Assembly (NCBI GenBank): GCA_029780415.1
Contig: JAKOYN010000080.1
Span: 1-28,045 of the forward strand
DNA: 28,045 nt
DNA from: RXIX01 sp003989075
Lineage (GTDB): Bacteria; Pseudomonadota; Gammaproteobacteria; Competibacterales; Competibacteraceae
Direction of reading: 5' to 3'
The notes beneath the pieces were generated by a model, which was given only the letters and a program-made list of their open reading frames with translations, searched no databases and was not told the DNA's origin. This document shows, piece after piece, positions 16,997 through 25,288 of the stretch. The position numbers were made by a program, and so were the translations under genes. Positions within the stretch are counted from its first letter, which is position 1. Each line of letters opens with the position of its first letter.

Positions 16997-18226
16997 TCAG
17001 GGTTTGAGCGGCGTGGCGCTGGGTACTTTCGCCGGTTCGGACGCGGGCGCGACGGGCGGGGCTGACTGGATCTGCACCGGCGCACCCGGCCGCAGGCGTA
17101 CCGCGCCATCGACGACCACCCGATCACCGGTCTGCAGGCCGGAATTGATGATCCATTGATCGCCGTACCAATCGCCGACCTGTACCGGCTTGGGTTGCGC
17201 GGTGTTATCGGCGCCGACTACGAACACGAACTTGCCATTCGGCCCCTGCATCACCGCCACCTGCGGCACCATGATCGAATTCGGCCGCACCGCGCCCTTG
17301 AGCTGCACACGCACGAACTGGCCGGGACTGAGCGCGTTGGCTGGGTTCGGCACGACGGCGCGGATGTTGTAGGTGCCGGTCTGGGCATTGATCACCGGGT
17401 CAACAAAGGTGATCCGGCCCGATTGCGGATAGGTCGAGCCATCGGCCAGGATCAGGTCCACATCCAGCTTGCCGATCCCAGGGCCTTTCAATTGCCCCTG
17501 TTTCTGTTGCGCGCGCAGGGCGAGCACTTCGTTTTCGCCGACTCCGAAGTTCACCCACATCGGATCGATCTGCACGATGGTGGTGAGCTGGCTATCAGTG
17601 CCCCCGGCGCGAATCAATGCACCCTCACGATACTTGGCGCTGCTGGATAGACCGGTGAGCGGTGATTTGATCGTGGTGTAACCCAGGTTCAGTTGCGCCT
17701 GTTGCACCTGCGCCTGGGCGGCCTGCACCTGTGCCTCGGAGGCCAGGAGGTTGGCAGTCGCGTTATCCAGATCCTGTTGACTGACCGCGTTCTGCTTGGC
17801 CAGTGGCTTGACCCGGGCCAGGGTCTGCTGGGCGCGGACCAGCAGCGCCTGCTGCTGGGATAGAACCGCCTTGGCACTGTCCAGCGCCGCCTGGAAAGGC
17901 TTGGGATCAATCTGGAACAGCAGTTGCCCGTTGGTTACCAGACTGCCTTCGGTATAAGCGATCTTGTCGAGAAAACCTTCGACGCGGGCGTTGATCTCCA
18001 CTTGACGGGAGCTGGCGGTCTTGCCGGTGAACTCCAGGACCGCCGGGGTGCTCTCGGGTTTGATTTCAACCACACTGACCGCTGTAGGCGGGCGGGTCTG
18101 CGCTGCGGGCTGCTGGGCCAGCGCCAGCACCGGGCCAACGCTGAGCAAAATCGCCAGCCAGGCACCAACACGGGACCGGGGTTGAAACCGGGGCGTGGAA
18201 TTAGAAAAGAGGCACAAATCACGCAC
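16997..18226 (-). CDS. RND efflux periplasmic adaptor subunit (AcrA/MexE-like)
   Basis: This is the membrane fusion protein of the tripartite pump. I place the start at GTG 18226, with AGGAG 9 bases upstream, giving 409 residues; the upstream ATG at 18292 adds 22 residues without a ribosome site. A basic stretch and hydrophobic core (about 17-37, ending PVLALA) form a signal peptide without a lipobox cysteine, unlike lipidated AcrA. Then come the lipoyl half (INARVEGFLDKIAYTEGSLV), a long alpha-hairpin rich in Ala/Gln, the second lipoyl half (YTTIKSPLTGLSS) and the barrel domains. The C-terminal tail is rich in Pro and Ala. The permease gene follows 11 bases downstream. No regulator gene is adjacent. 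Confidence 0.9.
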   Translation of the reverse strand: MRDLCLFSNSTPRFQPRSRVGAWLAILLSVGPVLALAQQPAAQTRPPTAVSVVEIKPESTPAVLEFTGKTASSRQVEINARVEGFLDKIAYTEGSLVTNGQLLFQIDPKPFQAALDSAKAVLSQQQALLVRAQQTLARVKPLAKQNAVSQQDLDNATANLLASEAQVQAAQAQVQQAQLNLGYTTIKSPLTGLSSSAKYREGALIRAGGTDSQLTTIVQIDPMWVNFGVGENEVLALRAQQKQGQLKGPGIGKLDVDLILADGSTYPQSGRITFVDPVINAQTGTYNIRAVVPNPANALSPGQFVRVQLKGAVRPNSIMVPQVAVMQGPNGKFVFVVGADNTAQPKPVQVGDWYGDQWIINSGLQTGDRVVVDGAVRLRPGAPVQIQSAPPVAPASEPAKVPSATPLKP

Positions 18227-18409
18227 TGAAAGGGACTCCTGGTAGGGTTGCGGAAAATGCCTGTGTTGCCTGAGAGAATGGCGGGCGCCCACCCTTGGTC
18301 GCTACCGTTTAAGCGCAAGACAGCCAATGTTCGAGCTGCTGAAGCGATTTCGCCGCGAAAGGGCTGAAATCCAGGAGCAAATAGACCGCCACGACCATTA
18401 TCAGCGTTT

Positions 18410-18415
18410 ATTATA
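18410..18415 (-). promoter_or_regulatory. Candidate -10 element of the tripartite efflux operon
   Basis: A consensus TATAAT lies on the minus strand about 185 bases before the adaptor GTG. No good -35 hexamer is found 16-19 bases upstream, so the promoter may need an activator, or the match may be chance. If real, it gives a leader of about 175 bases containing a TTTCGC/GCGAAA dyad (18348-18360). Confidence 0.35.
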
Positions 18416-18486
18416 GTGAATTTCTCAGGCGGCCACCTTGACAGGATAAGCCATCCGTCCCCACCGGCGCGACCCGTGCCGTGCGT

Positions 18487-18981
18487 CTAGCGCCCGCGCC
18501 AGAGCGCCGTCCAGACCAGTCCTGGCAAGGCAATACCCAGACTCAGAAACAGTACGGTCACCGTCGCCCTGATGCCGTCATCAAGGGCCGCCAGCAACAG
18601 ATCGCCATGTCCCTCCAATCCCGAGGCATTAGCGACCTTCACCACCCCCAGCACCGCCTTATAGGCATAACTGCCCGGCACCAGCGGAATCGCCGGACCC
18701 ACTGCGAACAGCGTGACGCTCACCGCGAAGCGCTGCGCCAGGGCCGTAGACAGCAGACCGATCAGCAATGCCGCCAGCAATGTAGCGAGCACCAGCCCTG
18801 CGCCCCCCTGCATCAGAGCAGTGCGCAAGGCATAAGCCAGAGCCCCGACCAGTGCGCAATACGGCAAGGCATAGCGGGGCACGTTGAACAGCACCGCAAA
18901 ACCCAGGGTTGCCAGTGCCGCCGCCAGACCCTTTTCCGCCAACAGCAGCGCCAGATCAAAACCGCTCGCCGACGCACTCAC
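18487..18981 (-). CDS. yjjB: Threonine/serine exporter small subunit (ThrE_2/YjjB-like)
   Basis: This is an integral membrane protein of 164 residues with about five hydrophobic segments. It corresponds to the C-terminal half of ThrE-type threonine/serine exporters (E. coli YjjB). GPAIPLVPGSYAYKAV in the middle is the family signature. The GTG start overlaps the stop of the partner gene (GTGA), so translation is coupled, and the two proteins should form one transporter, as YjjP/YjjB do. The hydrophobic N-terminus (ALLLAEKGLAAALATLGFAVLFNVP) supports this start. It ends the ten-gene minus-strand run; I see no clear terminator between it and the efflux operon. Confidence 0.88.
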   Translation of the reverse strand: MSASASGFDLALLLAEKGLAAALATLGFAVLFNVPRYALPYCALVGALAYALRTALMQGGAGLVLATLLAALLIGLLSTALAQRFAVSVTLFAVGPAIPLVPGSYAYKAVLGVVKVANASGLEGHGDLLLAALDDGIRATVTVLFLSLGIALPGLVWTALWRGR

Positions 18982-19796
18982 AAGCGGACCTCCAGCAGGC
19001 GCAGCACAACACCCAAGCCCAGGGCGATACCGAGAAACACCATCAGGCTGGTAGCAGCTCGGGCCAGGCCAGCGGAGATATAGCCGCGCAGCAGGTCGAT
19101 GCTGGCGTTGATCAGCGGCACACCCGGCACCAGCAGCAGCACCGCTGCCGTCAACGCGCTTTGTGGCGTCTGGCTCAGCCAGAGCGCGCTGCCTGCCACC
19201 AGACTCGCCACCAGCGCGGTCAGCAGCACTACCATGAAGTAATTCATCCGCCGCCGGTTCAATTCCATGCGCACCCAGGCCGCAGCGGCCGACGCCACGC
19301 CGGTGATGATCAGCGCGGCCCAGTCGCCGCCAAACAACTGGCAGAATGCGGCGCAGGCCATGCCGGTCGCCGCCACATGCACATCGCGCGGATAATGGTG
19401 TGGCAAGGCAGCAATGTGCTGCAGCGCCTGCCTGAGCTGCTCAGGCGTGACCTGACCCTGCTGAAAGCGGCCCAGCAACTGCTCCACGTCACTCAGGGCA
19501 TTCATATTCACGCCAACCATCGGCACCCGCGCAATCCGGGTGTGATGCGCATCCTGGCGGGTAGCGGTAAGCAGAATGGTCTTGGACATCACCACCGCAT
19601 CAATCCGGTCGATACCCAGCCCCTGCTCCATCTGCTGCAAGCTGGCCTCGACGCGCCCGGCATCGGCGCCATGTTGAAGCAGCAGACTGCCCGCCTGCAC
19701 CAGTACATCCACCATCGCCGACAACGATGCCGGCTCCGACCGGGGCACGGGTACGTTCATGGTCAATGCGTCGTTATCCGAACCAGGCAGGGCCAT
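18978..19796 (-). CDS. yjjP: Threonine/serine exporter large subunit (ThrE/YjjP-like)
   Basis: This is the N-terminal-half partner of the split ThrE exporter. A soluble N-terminal region carries the family pattern LLLQHGADAGRVEASLQQM and, later, HYPRDVHVAATGMACAAFCQLFGGDW, followed by about five transmembrane helices. Starting at ATG 19796 the protein has 272 residues and follows the upstream stop by 19 bases; ATG 19760 is also possible and neither has a strong ribosome site. A much longer frame overlaps the upstream gene and adds no family sequence. It is coupled to yjjB by a 4-base overlap. The transported compound in this organism is inferred from the family. Confidence 0.85.
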   Translation of the reverse strand: MALPGSDNDALTMNVPVPRSEPASLSAMVDVLVQAGSLLLQHGADAGRVEASLQQMEQGLGIDRIDAVVMSKTILLTATRQDAHHTRIARVPMVGVNMNALSDVEQLLGRFQQGQVTPEQLRQALQHIAALPHHYPRDVHVAATGMACAAFCQLFGGDWAALIITGVASAAAAWVRMELNRRRMNYFMVVLLTALVASLVAGSALWLSQTPQSALTAAVLLLVPGVPLINASIDLLRGYISAGLARAATSLMVFLGIALGLGVVLRLLEVRL

Positions 19797-19815
19797 TGCG
19801 GGCAATTCCACTCGG

Positions 19816-20325
19816 TTATTGATTCCAACCGGACGAGGGTGGCGCAACCACTTCATACACCACGTTCGGTCCATCATAGCGCGGCGCATAATAGGTACCG
19901 CCGCAGTTCTGATAGGTAACACCATCCGACACAAATGCCGAACAACTCGGCGGCAGTGTCGATACAATTGCGCCCACGACAACAGCGGTTCCCACGGCTA
20001 CTGCTGCAGCACCTCCCGCGTAACCCCAGTTACGGTCAACATCGACATTGACATTGACATTGCGGTTCACGTTAACATCGCGGTTCACGTTGACGTTACC
20101 GCGATTGACATTACCGCGACTGAAATCACCCCCACCGCCGCCAACATTGGCCCGCGGCGCCCTCACGTCCGCGCCGCCGCCAAAGCCACCACCGCCGCCA
20201 AAGCCACCACCACCACGACCACCACCGCGCGCCTCCACATCAACGCTCAGCAGCGCCAGCAGCGGACCGGCAATCAGAGCAAGCATGATTGCCCGCTTCA
20301 GGTACATCGATCGTGTATTCTGCAT
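19816..20325 (-). CDS. Small secreted Gly-rich protein with Asn-Val repeats
   Basis: This 169-residue protein has no function I can name. A signal peptide (about 1-32, hydrophobic core AIMLALIAGPLLALLS) precedes a Gly/Arg-rich stretch (34-66). A run of alternating Asn-Val with Arg/Asp (NVNRGNVNVNRDVNVNRNVN, continuing to about residue 98) follows, then a short Ala/Gly/Val hydrophobic segment, and a C-terminal domain with two cysteines in SCSAFVSDGVTYQNCG and Tyr-rich APRYDGPNVVYEVV. Small secreted proteins of this layout are widespread in proteobacteria. GGAGG stands 8 bases before the ATG. It begins 18 bases after the DUF2092-type lipoprotein gene. The Asn-Val motif recurs in the large secreted protein encoded upstream in the run. 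Confidence 0.82.
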   Translation of the reverse strand: MQNTRSMYLKRAIMLALIAGPLLALLSVDVEARGGGRGGGGFGGGGGFGGGADVRAPRANVGGGGGDFSRGNVNRGNVNVNRDVNVNRNVNVNVDVDRNWGYAGGAAAVAVGTAVVVGAIVSTLPPSCSAFVSDGVTYQNCGGTYYAPRYDGPNVVYEVVAPPSSGWNQ

Positions 20326-20343
20326 GGGGAAATCCTCCCAGGA

Positions 20344-21174
20344 TTACTGCGCGGCTTTCGACCGTTGAGCCGTCGATACCTGCTCCAGGAACTTGATTTT
20401 CCCGGCGTTCTGCGGCGGCGTGAAGGTAAAGAAATTCGCCGAAAACTGCGGTGCAAGATTCCAGTCGCTCAGATCAGCCATCATCTGCGGTGCACCCTTC
20501 ACACTCTTGTCCGTCAGAGCCAGACGGCGCGGCAAGGGCTTAGAGCCTTCCTCGATCCACAATTCCCAATCCAGATCCGGTGTCTGAAAAGCAAGATGAT
20601 GACAGACCACGCCCCGTACCAGAGTGCGACCGACATACAGTTCCGAGGTGACATTTTGCGCCAGGCGACTGTCGGGATTAGCGACCAGCAGATCGGTAAT
20701 CGGCAACGAAATCCGGTATTGCGTAGCCAGAAGATCAAGGGTGCCGTCAAGCGTCGGCGCGGCGGCGGCACTGGCATAAACATTCTTTTCTGGCGTATAG
20801 AGCGAGAAAGTCTGGCCATCGTAGAACAACTGACGACCGCCACTGATATTCTGGAAATCAACCCGCATACGGTTGGGTTTCTGAATGGCGATCACCATGC
20901 TTTGATCGGCGTGCAGGTGCTGTTCAGTGGGCAAAATCAGTTCCGTGGTCCTTTCCACCCGCACGGTAAAGTGATCAAGGGTGCGCAGATAGGCTGCCAT
21001 TTCCTTTATCACGTCCCGGGGCTGCGGTTTTATCTGCGGCTCGGGACGGGCCACGGGTGCCGCCGGAGCAGGTGTCGCAGTGACTTGAGCAGATGGTTCG
21101 GTTGGCGCACTGGCGCAACCGGATAGTATCAGGACCGGAAACAGCATCATGGACAACAGATGCGTCCTTTTCAT
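20344..21174 (-). CDS. DUF2092-type periplasmic lipoprotein
   Basis: The 276-residue protein is a predicted lipoprotein: the signal ends in LILSGC with Cys19 as the lipidated residue, followed by a Pro/Ala/Thr linker to about residue 50. The remainder matches the DUF2092 pattern, related in fold to LolA/LolB-type proteins that bind acyl chains. Visible are MAAYLRTLDHFTVRVE, RMRVDFQNISGGRQLFYDGQTFSLY and the DWELWIEEGSKPLPRRL segment. The start has a near-consensus AAGGAGG 6 bases upstream, implying strong translation. It is tightly followed by the small Gly/Asn-Val protein gene, a pairing I recall from other proteobacteria. The role is unknown; lipid or lipoprotein handling in the envelope is inference. 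Confidence 0.82.
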   Translation of the reverse strand: MKRTHLLSMMLFPVLILSGCASAPTEPSAQVTATPAPAAPVARPEPQIKPQPRDVIKEMAAYLRTLDHFTVRVERTTELILPTEQHLHADQSMVIAIQKPNRMRVDFQNISGGRQLFYDGQTFSLYTPEKNVYASAAAAPTLDGTLDLLATQYRISLPITDLLVANPDSRLAQNVTSELYVGRTLVRGVVCHHLAFQTPDLDWELWIEEGSKPLPRRLALTDKSVKGAPQMMADLSDWNLAPQFSANFFTFTPPQNAGKIKFLEQVSTAQRSKAAQ

Positions 21175-21218
21175 GTGCGACCTCCTTCTGTACTAATAGG
21201 CTTCATTGACGATCAAAG

Positions 21219-21241
21219 GCGCCCAAGAAATACCTGGGCGC
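21219..21241 (-). terminator. Possible terminator or attenuator after polyphosphate kinase 2
   Basis: GCGCCCA and TGGGCGC form a 7-bp stem with a 9-base loop between the ppk2 stop and the lipoprotein gene. On the minus strand it is followed by CTTTGATC, only a weak T tract. It may partly separate the ppk2 genes from the four genes downstream. Confidence 0.4.
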
Positions 21242-21257
21242 ACTGCAGCCTGTTGAT

Positions 21258-22079
21258 TCAATAGGTTTCAGGAATGAATTTAAACGGATAATTCGGTTCC
21301 TGATAATCGCCGGCTTTTTGGCGCTTGGGCAACTTGACATTCTCGCGCGGCAATTCCTCGTAATGAATCTGGCTGAGCAGGTGGCGAATAATATTCAGGC
21401 GCGCCCGCTTCTTATCGTCCGAACGTGCTACGAACCAGGGTGCCCAGGGCGTATCGGTCGCAGCAAACATGGCATCGCGCGCCCGCGAGTAGTCATACCA
21501 GCGGTTGTAGGATTGCAGGTCCATCGGCGACAGCTTCCAGATCTTGCGCCCATCTTCGATGCGCGCTTCGAGACGGCGTGTCTGTTCGTCGGGACTCACT
21601 TCCAGCCAGTACTTGAGAAGAATGATGCCGGAATCGACCATCGCCTTTTCGACGACAGGGGCCATTTCCAGGAAGCGCTTGACCTGCTCCTCGGTGCAGA
21701 ACCCCATCACGCGCTCGACTCCGGCGCGGTTGTACCAACTACGATCGAAGATCACGACCTCACCCGCCGCCGGCCAATGCGGCACATAGCGCTGTATGTA
21801 CATCTGCGTTTTCTCACGCTCGGTCGGAGCGGGCAGGGCTACGACCCGGAAGATGCGCGGACTGACCCGTTCGGTAAGCGCCTTGATGGTGCCACCCTTG
21901 CCAGCGCCGTCGCGGCCTTCAAATACAATGCAGATTTTCAGTCCCTTGTGGCGCACCCATTCCTGCAGCTTGACCAGTTCGACATGCAGCTTAGCCAGTT
22001 CGCGCTCGTAATCCTTGGTTCCGAATTTTTCCGGCGCAGAGGTCTGGATTTCGTCCGACTTTTTCCCCGATTTGCTCAT
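21258..22079 (-). CDS. ppk2: Polyphosphate kinase 2
   Basis: PPK2 transfers phosphate between polyphosphate and nucleoside di- or monophosphates in the cytoplasm. The 273 residues match single-domain PPK2. Walker A is GRDGAGKGG (55-63), Walker B lies around VIFDRSWYNRAGVERVMG (109-126, with Asp112 and Arg113), and the lid region is KLSPMDLQSYNRWYDYSRARD (182-202). The class (ADP/GDP or AMP phosphorylation) cannot be set safely by eye. AGGAA precedes the ATG. The start overlaps the stop of the upstream membrane-protein gene (ATGA), so they are translationally coupled, which is not a usual ppk2 arrangement that I know of. Confidence 0.94.
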   Translation of the reverse strand: MSKSGKKSDEIQTSAPEKFGTKDYERELAKLHVELVKLQEWVRHKGLKICIVFEGRDGAGKGGTIKALTERVSPRIFRVVALPAPTEREKTQMYIQRYVPHWPAAGEVVIFDRSWYNRAGVERVMGFCTEEQVKRFLEMAPVVEKAMVDSGIILLKYWLEVSPDEQTRRLEARIEDGRKIWKLSPMDLQSYNRWYDYSRARDAMFAATDTPWAPWFVARSDDKKRARLNIIRHLLSQIHYEELPRENVKLPKRQKAGDYQEPNYPFKFIPETY

Positions 22080-22774
22080 GGCGGTATTCCTGAAGGGTCG
22101 TCGTGGTGCGGGAGTGAAGCCGGCGCGGGCCGGCGACTGTTATCAAACAAAATGTAAAAGCTGATCAGCAGGACCCAGAGCGGAAAAACCAGCAGGACTC
22201 CTTCAATATAGCGGCTGCTGAGCAGAAGCAGTGCGGCTACCGTATAGCCCGAAAAGGCGATCCAGCGGTCGAGAAAACCGGTACGCAGTGCCAGTGTCGA
22301 AGTGACGATCATGAATACGCCGGCCATCTTGATCGCGTAAATGTTCATGATTTCATAGGCAATGGCACGTCCTGAGATGAAGGTGGGCGAACCGGTGACC
22401 CCGGCTGGATCGGCTGAATAAGCGATGATCAGGCCACCGATCGTCGCCGCTGACATGAACAGCATGGCCAGAAACAGCAGGCCGCTGCCGAGGAAAACCG
22501 TGGCAAAAAAGCGATCTTCCCGCTCACCGAGGCGATCGCGCAGCACGCCGATAAACCAGAGAAACGCCACGCCGGCAAACGGCACCAGATTCAGCGCCAG
22601 CACCACTTTGCCGGCGCCGGTCTGCAACCATACACCCGCTTCCAGCGGATTGGCCGGCACTGCCACCCGGATCAGAATAAAGCTGGTCATCAACAGGATA
22701 GAGAAGATAATACCCGCGATAGCGGCGGCACGCGGCGCGCGGACACTGGTCAGCGATACTGGTTTTTGAGGCAT
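22076..22774 (-). CDS. Unrecognised six-helix membrane protein coupled to ppk2
   Basis: The 232-residue protein is very hydrophobic with about six predicted membrane segments (near residues 18-35, 55-75, 90-112, 140-160, 165-180 and 185-210). A charged loop, LRDRLGEREDRFF, lies between helices two and three, and the cytoplasmic-looking tail has Pro, His and Asp. I cannot name a family. I chose ATG 22774 because GGAGA lies 7 bases upstream; the preceding TTG is less likely. Its stop overlaps the ppk2 start by 4 bases, and it begins about 25 bases after the large secreted protein gene. The coupling suggests a function connected to PPK2, but this is inference. Confidence 0.85.
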   Translation of the reverse strand: MPQKPVSLTSVRAPRAAAIAGIIFSILLMTSFILIRVAVPANPLEAGVWLQTGAGKVVLALNLVPFAGVAFLWFIGVLRDRLGEREDRFFATVFLGSGLLFLAMLFMSAATIGGLIIAYSADPAGVTGSPTFISGRAIAYEIMNIYAIKMAGVFMIVTSTLALRTGFLDRWIAFSGYTVAALLLLSSRYIEGVLLVFPLWVLLISFYILFDNSRRPAPASLPHHDDPSGIPP

Positions 22775-22799
22775 CAAGAACTCTCCGTCGACTTACGAT

Positions 22800-25190
22800 T
22801 CAGCGCCGGCGACCGCCGCCACCAAATCCACTGGCACGACCACCGAAACCACCGCTGGAACGCTGGAAATTCTGCGTCCGTTCGGCACCGCGGGCGCGTG
22901 TGTTGAAATCCCGTTCCAGGCTTGGCTGCTGACTGGCAAAGCCACTCTGTGGCCGGGCATTGGTTTCCGGCCGCGACCAGTTGCTGCGCTCGCGCTGCTG
23001 CCAACCCTGATCGGTGCGGCGATAGACCTTGCCATTGCGGTCGGAAAATACGTTGTTGCGGCCTAAATCGGCAGGCTTGGCACGCGGCGTCGGCTGGGTC
23101 GGCCGAGTGGTGGGCGCAGGACGCGTTTCCGGGCGTTGCGGTGTGGTGCTGCGGGCCTCGCGGCGCGTTTCAGGGCGCTGCGGGCGCTGCTGTGCCGCGT
23201 CGCCGCGCCGTCCACTGAGGCGCGACTGCCGGTCCTGCACCCGGTCGGCGCGCGGCATCTGGTTATTAGCCAACCGCTCGTTGCGCTGTTTGAGCTGATC
23301 GCGGCGATTATTTTGCAGCTGCTGTGACCAGTTGGGATTGTTGTAGATGTTGTTGCGCATGTCCTGACGATTAGCGCGCAGATTCTGGAAGTCCTGCCGC
23401 TTGAAATTGACGTTGCGCAGATTGGCCCGATCCGGGTTCAGATGCTGGACATAATCACGGCTGATGTTGATGTTGCGATTGATGTCGACATTGACATCAC
23501 CATGCCAGCCGCAACAGCCGCAGCCACCCCACCAGTTCGATGCCGCCGCGCCGGCGATGAAGCCGAAGGTAGCGCCCGCCAGGAAGTTCCAGGCGCCATA
23601 GCCGGGATCGTAGATCGGCGCATAGCCATAGGTGACCGGTGCCGGATAGTAGACGCTAGGCGCGACATAGGGCGGATAAATATAGCCAGTACCATAAACC
23701 ACCGTGCCGCCGACGACATAGGTGCCGGTATAGCCGGGCGTATAGCCGACATACACCACCTCCGGCGTGGTCTGATAGACCCGGACATAGGTGACGTTGT
23801 ACACCGGGCTGCTCGGCGGAATCTGGTAGATCTCCGCCGGTACTGTGGTGGCCACCCGGTAAGTGCCATCGGCCTGCGCAGACTGATACCACACCGCCCG
23901 ATCGACGGCGTAGTACTGATCGGTGGTCTTGATCACCGGTGTGCTGGTGTTGACCGCGTACTGCAGCGTGCTGCCCTCGATGGGCCGAAATTCCGGTGCG
24001 CCGTCATAGCGAACCTGCATGGTTTTATCGCGCGCGATGGCGCTGGTCACCGGAATCTGGGCGTCGGCCACCGCTTCACGCGCCTGTACGGTATCGGGCA
24101 CGAAGGCCAGTACATGGCCCTTGGTCGACGCCGGTGGGATGCGGTAAAAGGCAGCCGGAAGCTGATCGGGAGCAACGTAGCTCCACGGTCCATCTTCCAG
24201 TGACGGACTGCTGAACCAGCGCCCGGACAGTAGAACGTAATACTGCTGCGTGCCGATGACCTGGAATACGTCGCGGCCGCTGTTGCTAAGATAGAGCAGG
24301 TCGGTGCCTTCCAATGGCGTGAGCTGGGGTGCGCCATCAGCGACAATCAGTTCGGTCGGCTCGGTGGCGACCATGATACGCGGCACACTCCCGGACTTAA
24401 GGGCTGTTTCCTGGACTTTGGTCGGCACTTCGGTCTCGGCAATGCGTTGCGCGGCCATCACCACCGGTGCCGGGGGCGCATTCACCACCCGCCATGCAGC
24501 CGTAAGCTCGGTCGCCGTGAACCAGAGATCATCGCCGGTGAGGTAATAACTGCTATCGCCGGGATTGAACAGCAGCACAAATGGGGTATTCACCACCCGC
24601 TTGACTGGAAACCCCTGAACATCGCGCAGGATCGGCGCGCCATCGATGAGCACCAGTACCGATGGAACCGTGGCAAAGAGGATGCGCGGTGGCGTGTTGT
24701 TGAAGCTGCCACCCGTCTTGATCTTTTCCAGTTCGGCCAGCTCGGCCAGCAGCCGATCCAGGGCCAGGGTCGGTTTCGGCCAGCCCGCAATTTCCCGATC
24801 CAGCAGTGCGGCAAGGCGGCGCTCCTGCTCGGGCTGGGCATTGGGAAATTTGACTTGGGTGACCTTGATGTCCTGGAATGTCACCAGCCGGCGCTCGCGA
24901 TCGGTACTGATGCGGCTGTCGAACCAGACGACGCCAAACACCGGTGCTTTCATGCCGGATTTTTGCACCGACACCGCAGCGCGAACCGCCACGTTCTCAC
25001 CCTGGAAGGATTCCAGTTGGGGCTGATAGATCACAACCCGCCCTTCCGGGGTTCTGATGTCCTGGGGCCAGCGATCCTCGGCGGCGCGGGCGACATGGCC
25101 AGGCAGCAGGATCACGCTCAGGAGCAGCAGATTGACCAGCGTCGTCACCAATCGGGCGGTGCGCGCGGACGTGCAAGATACGACATGCAT
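22800..25190 (-). CDS. Large secreted protein with three internal repeats and Arg/Gln/Asn-rich tail
   Basis: Starting at ATG 25190, with GGAGA 6 bases upstream, the protein has 796 residues; longer frames lack a ribosome site. A signal peptide (about 1-37) ends near ARAA. A mixed domain (38-165) precedes three related units at about 168-233, 270-338 and 391-445, each with a DGAP motif and a P(V/L)xGT/ST-Y/F-x-V-N pattern leading to a Tyr-rich, Trp-containing strand. A Tyr/Gly/Pro-rich linker (477-537), a Gly/Cys cluster (GGCGCCGWHG), an Asn-Val-Asp motif (565-574) and a disordered Arg/Gln/Asn tail ending FGGGGRRR follow. The motif NVFSDRNGKVYRR in the tail is common in such proteins. Relatives are sometimes labelled carbohydrate-binding family V/XII; I see no proof of sugar binding. 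Confidence 0.82.
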   Translation of the reverse strand: MHVVSCTSARTARLVTTLVNLLLLSVILLPGHVARAAEDRWPQDIRTPEGRVVIYQPQLESFQGENVAVRAAVSVQKSGMKAPVFGVVWFDSRISTDRERRLVTFQDIKVTQVKFPNAQPEQERRLAALLDREIAGWPKPTLALDRLLAELAELEKIKTGGSFNNTPPRILFATVPSVLVLIDGAPILRDVQGFPVKRVVNTPFVLLFNPGDSSYYLTGDDLWFTATELTAAWRVVNAPPAPVVMAAQRIAETEVPTKVQETALKSGSVPRIMVATEPTELIVADGAPQLTPLEGTDLLYLSNSGRDVFQVIGTQQYYVLLSGRWFSSPSLEDGPWSYVAPDQLPAAFYRIPPASTKGHVLAFVPDTVQAREAVADAQIPVTSAIARDKTMQVRYDGAPEFRPIEGSTLQYAVNTSTPVIKTTDQYYAVDRAVWYQSAQADGTYRVATTVPAEIYQIPPSSPVYNVTYVRVYQTTPEVVYVGYTPGYTGTYVVGGTVVYGTGYIYPPYVAPSVYYPAPVTYGYAPIYDPGYGAWNFLAGATFGFIAGAAASNWWGGCGCCGWHGDVNVDINRNINISRDYVQHLNPDRANLRNVNFKRQDFQNLRANRQDMRNNIYNNPNWSQQLQNNRRDQLKQRNERLANNQMPRADRVQDRQSRLSGRRGDAAQQRPQRPETRREARSTTPQRPETRPAPTTRPTQPTPRAKPADLGRNNVFSDRNGKVYRRTDQGWQQRERSNWSRPETNARPQSGFASQQPSLERDFNTRARGAERTQNFQRSSGGFGGRASGFGGGGRRR

Positions 25191-25269
25191 AGACATTCTC
25201 CGAGGGAAACCCCGGTATGCATGCCGGGGAAGTCCAGTGCATTGCCCTGGTGAAACCACTGCCTGATGC

Positions 25270-25286
25270 CGGTAGCCGCGCTACCG
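25270..25286. repeat. Short hairpin upstream of the large secreted protein gene
   Basis: CGGTAGC and GCTACCG pair perfectly around a 3-base loop, 3 bases beyond the stop of the 149-aa gene. There is no T tract on the minus strand, so it could be an mRNA processing or attenuation structure rather than a terminator. Confidence 0.35.
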
Positions 25287-25288
25287 CC

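Noticed and set aside
20041..20125. Tandem-looking DNA repeats that might suggest a CRISPR or satellite array
   Set aside because: They are the codons of the Asn-Val repeat protein in frame, with irregular unit length and no spacers.
19759..21126. Open frame of 455 codons on the plus strand opposite the lipoprotein and Gly/Asn-Val genes
   Set aside because: It contains long Ile-Asp and Thr runs that are simply the complement of the Asn-Val repeats, and the minus-strand genes have signal peptides and strong ribosome sites.
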